Source: Ustilago trichophora (taxonomy: Eukaryota > Basidiomycota > Ustilaginomycetes > Ustilaginales > Ustilaginaceae). Taken from it: a stretch of 64,000 nucleotides of DNA. Under the pieces are notes generated by a model. That model did not search any database. It worked only from the letters and a program-made list of their open reading frames with translations, and was not told the origin of the DNA. The number at the start of each line of letters is the position of its first letter. The first letter of the stretch is position 1. Shown one piece after another: positions 38,776-47,490 of this stretch. Made by a program: the position numbers and the translations under genes. The stretch covers positions 496,001 to 560,000 of the forward strand of contig OOIN01000029.1 of NCBI GenBank assembly GCA_900323505.1. Reading direction: 5' to 3'.

Positions 38776-39370
38776 GTCGATACGCTTGCTCTCGTCTTGT
38801 TGCAAAAGGGCGAAAGCTCCAGCTCGCTCAGCTCCCGACACCGACGCAAAGCGTTGTCAGGATAGAGACGGTCTGCACAGTCAAAGCGCTATTAACTCCG
38901 TCTCTGGTACCGCTTCCTCCATCATTTTGTCAGGGCTTAGACCACAATGCACATGTATATACACTCATCTTGTCTCGTCTTTCTCACTGTTATGGATCGT
39001 GACCTCTTTTGTCTGGCAGCGTGGCTTTTCCTGTGCTCTGATCGTGAGCGTCGTTTCGTATCGCAGAGTTTCTCTTTTGTCGAGTGGTCGGTACGGTCTG
39101 ATGGAAGGAACGGACGGTAGGAAGTTTCTCGAAAAAATATATACTGTTAGACCGGATGAAAAACAGACCTTACCTGAAAGAAATTCCCGGCTACACAGAG
39201 ACAAATGAGTTGCCGGCGTTGCTCGGCTGTTCTGCGAAGCGCACGTCCTTTCAAACCCGCTCTCTCTTTCACCCTTCACCACCCGCACCACTATCACCAC
39301 CATCATTCCTTTCCACCTTGACGCCTTTCTTCTTCCTCGTTTCTATTCTACACCATCAACATTTGAAATC
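38776..39370. other. Intergenic region
   Basis: 595 bp between VPS68 and the ketopantoate reductase gene. A CACC/ATCACC-rich stretch (39270-39310) and pyrimidine-rich leader sequence lie just before the downstream start. Nothing else is recognisable. Confidence 0.5.
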
Positions 39371-40471
39371 ATGAGCGAGCTCAGCCGCACATCTCCCGTA
39401 CACATCCTCATCGTAGGCGCAGGAGCCGTCGGCTGTTTCTACGCTTCCAAGCTTCACCAGACCTACGAATCGCGTCCTATTCTCGTTTCGCTTGTGTGTC
39501 GATCCAATTATAAAGCCATTGCCAATGATGGAGTCAGTTTGGAAACGCATTCGTTTGGAAACTACCACTTTACGCCGCATAAAGTGTTTCCTTCCATCGC
39601 AGCTGCAGGCGAGGCAGGGTTCAAGTGGGATTATGTAGTGGTGACGACCAAGGCTTTGCCGGATGTGACGAATGATGCGCACGATATTCGGCCGCTGGTG
39701 ACGAGGGGTGTAGAAGGGAGCTGTATCGTGTTGATTCAGAACGGTGTGGGAATCGAGGAGGTGCATAGGGTCGAGTTTCAAGAGAATCCTATTGTCAGTG
39801 CGGTTACTGTGATCAGCGCAGAGCAAGTTAGACATGGTGTAATCAAGCAGAATCGTTGGACGAGGATTACTATGGGAACCTATACCAACGGTCAAGCCAA
39901 ACCCAATTCTCTTCTCTCCGACTCACACCTACTCAACCGTCTCACTGAAACCACCAACACGCACATCCACAACCTGGTATCCTGGTTCACCGCAACAGGC
40001 ATCAAAGACGCCGAATTTGCCCCGGAACTATCCCTCCAACAGACGCGTTGGCACAAGCTTTGCATCAATGCCTCCATGAATCCTTCCTCCGTCCTCTCCG
40101 GTGGCACGACCAACAGTCGCATGTCTCTCGACCCCGAACTACGTCAACATCTGCATGCCTGTATGAACGAGATCTTTGACACGGCACCCAAAATCCTGGG
40201 AATCCCGTTTGACGACAAGAAACACGCAAGTCCCGAGAGAATCTTGAAAAGTACAGAGCGCAACACGGCAGGAAAACCAAGCATGTTGCTCGATTGGCAG
40301 GCGGGGAGACCGATGGAGCTGGAAGTGATTTTGGGAAACCCAATTAGGATTGCGAGGAGGGATGGGATTGAGATGCCCAGATTGCAGACGCTGTATGCGC
40401 TATTAAAAATGGCACAGATAAGGAAGAAGGAGGATGCTGCGGCTGGCGAGGGGGCAAAGGCAAAGCTGTAA
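39371..40471 (+). CDS. PAN5: 2-dehydropantoate 2-reductase (ketopantoate reductase)
   Basis: 366-aa NADPH-dependent enzyme reducing ketopantoate to pantoate in pantothenate/CoA synthesis (ApbA/PanE family). The N-terminal Rossmann motif is VGAGAVG (Gly16-x-Gly18-x2-Gly21). Lys in VVTTKALPD matches the conserved substrate/cofactor-contact lysine, and NGVGIEE follows. The C-terminal helical domain carries the catalytic KLxxNxxxNP signature as Lys229, Asn233, Asn237, Pro238. Length is near yeast Pan5 (379 aa). Fungi have several paralogues of this family, so the exact substrate is less certain than the fold. Tail-to-tail with GGPP synthase (80 bp). Confidence 0.85.
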   Translation: MSELSRTSPVHILIVGAGAVGCFYASKLHQTYESRPILVSLVCRSNYKAIANDGVSLETHSFGNYHFTPHKVFPSIAAAGEAGFKWDYVVVTTKALPDVTNDAHDIRPLVTRGVEGSCIVLIQNGVGIEEVHRVEFQENPIVSAVTVISAEQVRHGVIKQNRWTRITMGTYTNGQAKPNSLLSDSHLLNRLTETTNTHIHNLVSWFTATGIKDAEFAPELSLQQTRWHKLCINASMNPSSVLSGGTTNSRMSLDPELRQHLHACMNEIFDTAPKILGIPFDDKKHASPERILKSTERNTAGKPSMLLDWQAGRPMELEVILGNPIRIARRDGIEMPRLQTLYALLKMAQIRKKEDAAAGEGAKAKL

Positions 40472-40551
40472 CAATTGGTCTCCAAGTTATTGAGGACAAT
40501 GCCATTGTGTAAAGATACAGATACAGAGTAGCGCGGAGATGATGTGATATG

Positions 40552-41790
40552 TTAAGCAGACTTCCAACTTGACCTCAAGGCATCCAAAATGGCCGTCAGA
40601 CCAGGATTAGGAATCCCAAGTTGAGATTCCAACCTTTGGATCTCGGTATTCGCCTGTGTATCGAGACGTTCCAAGACGTTGGTTGTATAGTCGAAGGATT
40701 TGGTCACGTTGCGCATGTACGAGACTGCATATTGCTTTGTGGCCAGATCGGTAGGTCGTTGTTTGAGAACGTTCAAGATTTGCCTATTTGCGCCGTTTGC
40801 TGCTGCTGATGATGATGACCGAGATACCGTCGGATTAGGTGCGTTGATCGCACCTTCACCTGTACCCTTTGCTGCATCTTGACCTCCTCCTGCAGAAGCA
40901 GCGGTGAACCCCTGTGCACTATCGCCTCGAACGCTCGCGCGGATCGAATGGATGATGGGAAAGCTGAACTTGCCTTCGGTGAGGTCTTCTGCGAAACCCT
41001 TGTTTTCGGCATATTTACTGCTTTGAAGGTTCATAAAGTCGTCCAAGATTTGGAAGAGAAGTCCGATGAGGTTGACTACTGGAATCAGGTCTGGGAAACC
41101 GGCAGTTCGTGCTGGAGGCGATTGAGAAAGCATGAGTTTTACGGCGATTCGGAAAAGACCGCCAGTTTTGTTGTTGACCATCTCTACATATTCTTCCTCG
41201 GTTGGACAGATTAGAGAGTCTCTCCAGAGCAAATCCATTCCTTGGCCTCGATGGAGGTTGATCAGTTCGTCCACGACCAGTCTCTCCACTGTAGCTTTTG
41301 GCACTCCTGTCCCGGCTGTGTTGGGAGAGAGAGGTGGGGAGGCGTCATTCGACGAGGAATCTTCGTTCATCCGGAAAATCTCACTGAAGACGAGAAAGTA
41401 GACGTAGTTGGCGGTATTGATCGTTTGAGGAACACCATAGATCTTGTGTGCAACCGGAATACCTCTTCTCAAGTCGGAATTGTCTTCGACGTCATCCATG
41501 AGGAGGGAGGCGGTGTGGAGCATGCGGACGACGTTGCAGATGGCATCGAGTTTGCGGGTAGGCACCTGGAGCCAGACGTTAAAGGCTTCGATCAATTTTG
41601 TACGCACTTCTTTGCCAGGATTGGCATCGAGGTAGGTGTATGGTTCGAGAATGGCATTTTCTTTATCCGACGGCCAAGTTGGTTGAGAAGAGAGATGGGT
41701 GAGCATCGAGTCGTACCAAGATGCATTGCCTCCCGGGGTGGAAGAGGGCGTCTGAGAGAGGTTGGCTACTGATGGAGCTGGCTCTGCCAT
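40552..41790 (-). CDS. BTS1: Geranylgeranyl diphosphate synthase
   Basis: 412-aa trans-prenyltransferase that extends farnesyl diphosphate with IPP to the C20 GGPP used for protein geranylgeranylation and other terpenoids. The first aspartate-rich motif is [13 protein letters not shown] (Asp99-Asp103, DDxxD type) and the second is LDDFMN (Asp250-Asp251). [30 protein letters not shown] and [12 protein letters not shown] follow the family order. A Gly/Ala/Ser/Asn-rich insertion of about 55 residues interrupts the C-terminal helices after SIRASV. The frame is open to an ATG at 41958, but MAEPAPSV at 41790 is the better start because the upstream stretch is His/Phe/Pro-rich leader. Head-to-head with RPB8. 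Confidence 0.92.
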   Translation of the reverse strand: MAEPAPSVANLSQTPSSTPGGNASWYDSMLTHLSSQPTWPSDKENAILEPYTYLDANPGKEVRTKLIEAFNVWLQVPTRKLDAICNVVRMLHTASLLMDDVEDNSDLRRGIPVAHKIYGVPQTINTANYVYFLVFSEIFRMNEDSSSNDASPPLSPNTAGTGVPKATVERLVVDELINLHRGQGMDLLWRDSLICPTEEEYVEMVNNKTGGLFRIAVKLMLSQSPPARTAGFPDLIPVVNLIGLLFQILDDFMNLQSSKYAENKGFAEDLTEGKFSFPIIHSIRASVRGDSAQGFTAASAGGGQDAAKGTGEGAINAPNPTVSRSSSSAAANGANRQILNVLKQRPTDLATKQYAVSYMRNVTKSFDYTTNVLERLDTQANTEIQRLESQLGIPNPGLTAILDALRSSWKSA

Positions 41791-42362
41791 CTTTGCTGTC
41801 GAATCGATTTTGCGCCGGTGGTAGTGGATGGTGTTGAGGAGAGTGAAAGAAAGAAAGCGTTCAATCGCTCCTGTAAGATGATGACGGCGGCTGCAGGCTG
41901 TGTGTGTGTGCGGGAATGGAAGTGGAAATTCGGCGGAAAGTGGAGGAATGTGGTACAAGTTGCCGCCGATTTGGCGCAGTTGTTGGCAGTCACAAGGCCC
42001 AATGCAGTGTAAGAGAGTGCAGATCCTCAGGGTCTAGAGAAGAGCTTCACACAGCCGAGAACTCAAAGAGAGAATCGCGATATTTATTCTTCCCGATCTG
42101 GCTCAAAGAAGATGATGATATTTTATAATAGAATTTGGAGCGAGTTCCGAGAAAAGCGCAAATGCGAATCCAAGAAGAACAATTTGTCCACCACAGCTCA
42201 ACGTCCTCCTCCCGTCTCTCTTCGTTCTTTGTCCACACCATCTCCGGTCACCATTCACTCGCACATACGACATTCAGCAAATCGGAATATCTCGACTTCG
42301 TACATACCGTATCGTTACCATAGTTCTATATCACCGACTACTGACCAGCGCATATACTCAAG
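41791..42362. other. Divergent promoter GGPP synthase/RPB8
   Basis: 572 bp between start codons. It contains a short TG run (41896-41911, ACAC on the other strand). No RNA gene or ORF of interest. Confidence 0.5.
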
Positions 42363-42978
42363 ATGGACCCTACCAACCTCTTCGACACGCAGTTTGTCGT
42401 CAACCAGATCGACCCCGATGGAAAGAAATTCGACCGAGGTGAGTCTCGTTTCTTCTCCTAGAGGAAAGCCTCAGTTTCAGTGATGAAGCAATGTTTCCAT
42501 GAAACCAAGCTGACTTTGATGCCCCCGTCTTTCCTCGTGTTGCAACGCTCGACTCGTGCTCATGACAGTGTCGCGAATCATCGCATCCTCCCCATCCCTC
42601 GAGATGACCCTCTCCATCGATATCGCCACCGACATCTGGCCCGTCTCCGAAGGCCAGCAACTCACATTCCAACTCGCTTCTACGCTCAAAAAGGAAACAG
42701 CCGCCGGCAAAGCCGATGGCGGTGATGGCGAAACCCAGGACGCAGCGGCACAAGCAGCAGAGCGCGATGCATGGAGGCTCGACCAGCCAGGAAACGGCGG
42801 TATCGCCGATGACTTTGACTACGTCATGTACGGAAAGATCTACAGGTACGACGAGAAGATCGCCGACGAGGTCACTGTATATGGGTCGTTTGGTGGTTTG
42901 ATGATGGCGCTGACGGGAAACTTTAGGCATATGAGCAACATTACTATTGGTTCGAATGTATATCTGCTTATGCGCTAA
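42363..42978 (+). CDS. RPB8: RNA polymerase I/II/III shared subunit Rpb8 (ABC14.5)
   Basis: Two exons, 42363-42438 and 42569-42978, with a GTGAGT donor and an ACAG acceptor (130-nt intron, phase 1), giving 161 aa. Exon 1 encodes MDPTNLFDTQFVVNQIDPDG, typical of the Rpb8 N-terminus. The junction gives FDRVSRIIASS. Later landmarks are LSIDIATDIWPV, DFDYVMYGKIYRY, YGSFGGLMMALTGNFRHM and the C-terminal SNVYLLMR, all matching the OB-fold family. A short Ala/Gly/Asp insertion (about residues 85-115) corresponds to the variable loop. Length is close to yeast Rpb8 (146 aa). Confidence 0.94.
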
Positions 42979-43876
42979 GGGGCTGATAAGACTTGGTAGA
43001 TATGACGGCAGCATTCGTCGGGTCGGTCGCTCGTACAAGAGTTGAAGACAGAGTAAAGCTGAGTTGCGTCTTGCAACTCTCTGCTCGCACATCCCTCGCC
43101 AGCCAGCCCAATCTGTTAGGTGTCATCCGACAGTGCGCCCTTTTCAGCAGCCTCGGATCTATCCAGTCCTCATCTCAACCCAAGCCAGTGGTCCAAGACG
43201 AGTCGTCGACACCATCGCATATCCTCTTCCCCGCGACCTCTATTTCAAGTCGCCAATTTCTGCGCCTCTTTTTTTTTTTCATTTTTCTAATTTCCCCTCC
43301 CCTTCCGCACAACAACATGTACTTTTAGCCTTTTTCCTGTCCGGTGTCTCTTTTAGAATCTAGAATCAATTTCCTCTTACCATCACCACACATATTCCTG
43401 TCTGTTGGCAGATTTTGAATGCAGCAGACCTGAGGTTGGTCTTTGCGAAGCTCTGTGTGATTGGCTTGATGAAACAAGGGACACCATATACGATGTGGAA
43501 GGGTGTAGCAATTTCAGTGTACAGTACAGTACAGTACAGTACGTGCCAAGGATGAGGCAAAGGAATGGCATTCGGGCCACGTTGGCTGTCCAAGAATCAC
43601 ATGTGTGATTTGCAAGGCGCCGAAAATAGCAGCAATTTTGGACGTGCGTGCGACAGTAGGCGTGTGTGGCATTGAAACACTTTGAGCACGAACTCATACA
43701 CTCGTTGCCTTTGACTTCTCTCCGCATTCTTCTTGTTGCTCTCGTACCACACTTTCCTTTCTACTTTTCCTCACGCTTACAAACTTTGTCATGCTGCTGG
43801 ACTTCTAAGCTTTCTCTATCGACTCAAGCATTTCGCACAATATAGGCCACGCTAGGCTCTGTCTAGCAACGCCAAC
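42979..43876. other. Intergenic region RPB8 to PMR1
   Basis: 898 bp. A T-run lies near 43269-43279 and a GTACA-type array at 43515-43543. No gene is recognisable. Confidence 0.5.
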
Positions 43877-46800
43877 ATGGCAGGCGCCAACCGATACCGC
43901 AGCCTACCCACGTCTGAGTACGACCTGCAGACCGGACCAATACCGCCATCTACTTCCCAGCTCCAGCTTCCACCTTCGGATCAGTTTGCGTTCAGCACCA
44001 CTCTACGCAAAGCTAATCCTGATGAGCCATACGTCGGCGCAGGAGTAGACCACAATGCATATCCACCGTTCTCGTCGCCCCCTCGTGCGGCGCACAAACC
44101 CAACGCTTCAGACGCATCTTTGCGCCAAGTTACATCAATAGACTTCCACCATGCCAGAGATTCCTCTTCATCGCGCTCAGCAAACGTTTCGGCATCGGCG
44201 CACTATACACATCTCTCCGTGCAGCAGTGTCTCGAGAACCTTCACTGTCCGTCCCTCGACACAGGATTGTCGCCGTTGCTCGTGCACGAGGCGAGAAGGG
44301 AGGCGGGTGGATACAACGAGTTTGCTGTACGTGCGGGAGATGATCCGTGGAAAAAGTTTCTAGCTCAATTCCAGGAGCCGCTGATTCTGCTGCTTCTGAC
44401 AAGTGCTGCAGTAAGTCTGTTGATCGGTCAGATCGACGACGCCGTCAGCATCACCATTGCGATCATCATCGTGATTAGCGTGGCTTTCTACCAGGAGCAG
44501 AAGTCGGAGAAATCGCTCGAGGCGCTCAACAAGCTAGTGCCGCATTACTGCCACTTGGTGCGCGAGGGAGTCACGTCGAGCGTGTTGGCCAACGAACTGG
44601 TGCCTGGCGATGTGATTACTTTCAGTACGGGCGACAGGATTCCGGCGGACGTAAGGATTGCAGAATGCGCGTCGTTGGAGGTGGACGAGAGTACATTGAC
44701 CGGAGAGATCAAGCCGAGGAGGAAGCATGCAGAGGTGGTACCGAGGGGTGTTGCAGGAGGTTCAGGAGGACTTGCGAATGGTAGTGCAAATGGGGTCGAT
44801 GGCAGTGCGAATGGGGTCAACGGTGGAGAAGGCGCAGACGTGACGTCGATCAACGAGCGCGAGAACATTGCATTCATGGGCACACTGGTCAAATCTGGAC
44901 ACGGCAAGGGCATTGTCGTCGGCACCGGTGCGACGACCGAATTTGGCATGATCTTCAGTATGGTCGATGAGGTGGTCGAGAAACGCACTCCTCTTCAATT
45001 GAGCATGGACGAACTCGCCAAAAAACTCAGCATAATCAGCTTTGCCGTCATCGCCGTCATCTGCCTGATGGGTATCTGGCAGCGTCGACCCTGGCTTGAA
45101 ATGTTCACCATCGGCGTCTCGCTCGCCGTCGCTGCCATCCCAGAAGGTCTGCCCATCGTTGTCACCGTCACCCTTGCTCTTGGCGTCCTGCGCATGTCGC
45201 ACCGCAAAGCAATCGTCAAGAAGCTTCCATCGGTCGAGACACTCGGTTCCGTCTCGGTTGTCTGTTCCGACAAGACCGGCACACTCACGACCAACGAAAT
45301 GACCGTGACAAAGTGCTGGACGGCAGAGGATGGAATTGTCGATGTGGCCCAACACATGTCGCACAAGCATACGCAGGCTCTTTCTCGCGTACTGCTCACT
45401 GGCAACGTTTGCAACAACTCCCACAGAAACGAACAAGGCAAAAACGTCGGTCAAGCTACCGACGTTGCTTTGGTCAACATTCTAAAGGTATTTGGGCTGG
45501 AGGATCAGCGACCATATTTCAGAAAGAGTACAGAGGTGGCTTTTGACTCGGAGATCAAGTTCATGGCTGTTACGGGGATGTTGACGACGGGAGGGATGGG
45601 AGCGGGGGAGGCGGTGTATATGAAGGGTGCATTCGAGGTGGTGTTGGAAAAGAGCAGTACCGTGTTGGGTGCAGATGGGTCGCCAGTACGATTGGACGAG
45701 GGTTGGAAGAAGAAAATCACCGATGCGGCGGAGAAGCTGTCGAGTCAAGGGCTGAGAGTGGTTGGGTTTGCGTCTGGCCCGAGCGGAAGTCTCGATTCGC
45801 GCACATTGACTTTTTCGGGTCTGCAAGCGATGCAGGATCCACCCCGACCTGGGGTGAAGGAGGCTATTATATCGCTTGCCAGGGGCGGTGTGCAGGTGGT
45901 CATGATCACCGGCGACTCCGAGGTCACTGCTGTAGCTATGGCCAAGCAGCTCGGGATTCTCTCCTCAACACCCTCCGCTGCGACGACGTCCGTCCTCACC
46001 GGTCGCCAAATCGACGCACTGACCGAACGCCAATTGCAAGAACGTATTCCCTCGATCTCGGTCTTTGCCCGCACAACCCCACGGCACAAAATGTCGATCA
46101 TCTCCGCCTTTCAATCTGCCGGTGCAGTCGTCGCAATGACCGGCGACGGCGTCAACGACGCTCCCGCCCTCAAAATGGCCGACATTGGCATCAGCATGGG
46201 TAAAGGCGGAACCGACGTAGCCAAAGAAGCAGCCGACGTCATCCTTGTCGATGACAATTTCGCCACCATCCTCTCCGCAGTCGAAGAGGGTAAAGGGATC
46301 TTTTACAATATCCAAAACTTCCTCTCCTTCCAGCTGTCTACTGCCGTTGCTGCTCTGACGCTTATTACACTCAGTACGGCGTTTAGGCTCAAGTTGCCGT
46401 TGAACGCGATGCAGATTCTGTTTATCAACATTCTCATGGATGGACCGCCGAGTCAAAGCTTGGGAGTCGATCCGGTGGATAGGAAGAGCGTCATGTCTAG
46501 ACCACCTAGGGCCAAGAATGCGCCGGTGCTCAATAGAAGGTTGTTCTACAGGATCGGGTTCAGCGCCACTATGGTGGTGCTGGGTACGCTCTACGTGTAC
46601 ATCCATGAGCTGGTGCCGGCAGATATCGAAGCTTCTCAAGGTGCAGGTGGGAAAGTAGCGGATCAAAGGGACTCGACGATGACTTTCACGTGCTTTGTAT
46701 TCTTGGACTTGGTCTCAGCGGTACAGAACAGAGGCCTGTACACCGGCATTACGGCAAACAGGATGCTGGGTTTGACGGTCAGCATTTCGTTGTTGGCACA

Positions 46801-46996
46801 GCTGGCGATGGTGTACCTGCCTCCACTGCAAGGAGTTTTCCAGACGACAGGGCTGGCCTTTGGTGATCTGGTCTTCTTGGCTATTATCGCGGCGATCAGC
46901 TTTGGACTGCACGAGGTGAGGAGGACGTGGGAGAGGAGGTTGGCGGACGAAGAGGTGAAGGATGCCGGTGCTACTGGATCTAGTGACTGGGCGTAG
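43877..46996 (+). CDS. PMR1: Golgi Ca2+/Mn2+-transporting P-type ATPase (SPCA/Pmr1)
   Basis: 1039-aa P2A ATPase that pumps Ca2+ and Mn2+ into the Golgi, supporting glycosyltransferases and secretion. An approximately 100-residue Ser/Pro-rich N-terminal extension precedes YTHLSVQQCLENL. The first membrane pair is around 165-205. The actuator domain has STLTGE (about 272), followed by a Gly/Ala/Asn-rich insertion with the repeat DGSANGVNGG. Then PEGLP in M4, the phosphorylation motif DKTGTLTTNEMT with Asp465, GDSEVTA, TGDGVNDAPALKMADIG (about 755), and MDGPPSQSLGVDPVD in M6, where SPCA pumps have MDGPPAQSLGVEP. The M6 sequence and overall length favour SPCA over SERCA or PMCA; no long calmodulin tail. 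Confidence 0.95.
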   Translation: MAGANRYRSLPTSEYDLQTGPIPPSTSQLQLPPSDQFAFSTTLRKANPDEPYVGAGVDHNAYPPFSSPPRAAHKPNASDASLRQVTSIDFHHARDSSSSRSANVSASAHYTHLSVQQCLENLHCPSLDTGLSPLLVHEARREAGGYNEFAVRAGDDPWKKFLAQFQEPLILLLLTSAAVSLLIGQIDDAVSITIAIIIVISVAFYQEQKSEKSLEALNKLVPHYCHLVREGVTSSVLANELVPGDVITFSTGDRIPADVRIAECASLEVDESTLTGEIKPRRKHAEVVPRGVAGGSGGLANGSANGVDGSANGVNGGEGADVTSINERENIAFMGTLVKSGHGKGIVVGTGATTEFGMIFSMVDEVVEKRTPLQLSMDELAKKLSIISFAVIAVICLMGIWQRRPWLEMFTIGVSLAVAAIPEGLPIVVTVTLALGVLRMSHRKAIVKKLPSVETLGSVSVVCSDKTGTLTTNEMTVTKCWTAEDGIVDVAQHMSHKHTQALSRVLLTGNVCNNSHRNEQGKNVGQATDVALVNILKVFGLEDQRPYFRKSTEVAFDSEIKFMAVTGMLTTGGMGAGEAVYMKGAFEVVLEKSSTVLGADGSPVRLDEGWKKKITDAAEKLSSQGLRVVGFASGPSGSLDSRTLTFSGLQAMQDPPRPGVKEAIISLARGGVQVVMITGDSEVTAVAMAKQLGILSSTPSAATTSVLTGRQIDALTERQLQERIPSISVFARTTPRHKMSIISAFQSAGAVVAMTGDGVNDAPALKMADIGISMGKGGTDVAKEAADVILVDDNFATILSAVEEGKGIFYNIQNFLSFQLSTAVAALTLITLSTAFRLKLPLNAMQILFINILMDGPPSQSLGVDPVDRKSVMSRPPRAKNAPVLNRRLFYRIGFSATMVVLGTLYVYIHELVPADIEASQGAGGKVADQRDSTMTFTCFVFLDLVSAVQNRGLYTGITANRMLGLTVSISLLAQLAMVYLPPLQGVFQTTGLAFGDLVFLAIIAAISFGLHEVRRTWERRLADEEVKDAGATGSSDWA

Positions 46997-47490
46997 AAAG
47001 CCACACCTCTTGCAAATGAGCCTGTATACTTATTTGGCTGTGATACAAACTTGCTATTGTATTTCTTCAGGACCGTAGTAAAGCTACGGAGTGAAAGTAA
47101 AATGAGGATGATGATGTGGGTTGTGCAGTGTGTTTGTGTTGGTTGACAAGCATGACGAGGCAGAGGTGTCGGAAATTAAGGAATAAATAAAAATAATTCA
47201 CTTTTTTTGTTTTTTTTGTTGGATCGCACGGACGGTCAGAAGAAGCAACTCCAACTCACTTCTCCACTTTGCTCTCTTCACTCCAACACCATCGCCAATA
47301 GCGCCGCCGTCGCACGTTCATACACGCATCACACACAACCAGATCCACATAGACTCCCTCACAACTCAACAGCTCTACGCCACTCACAACCGAACACCAT
47401 GCGCACATAGCCCACCCACTCCGGCCTGTCCATTCATACAACCGTCCCTCAGCCTCTGCCAAGCGAGCGGACCGTCTTTCCCCACCCACC
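46997..47490. other. Intergenic region PMR1 to MED17
   Basis: 494 bp between same-strand genes. There is a T-rich run at 47203-47219 and a CAC/CTC-rich leader before the MED17 start. No gene is visible. Confidence 0.5.
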
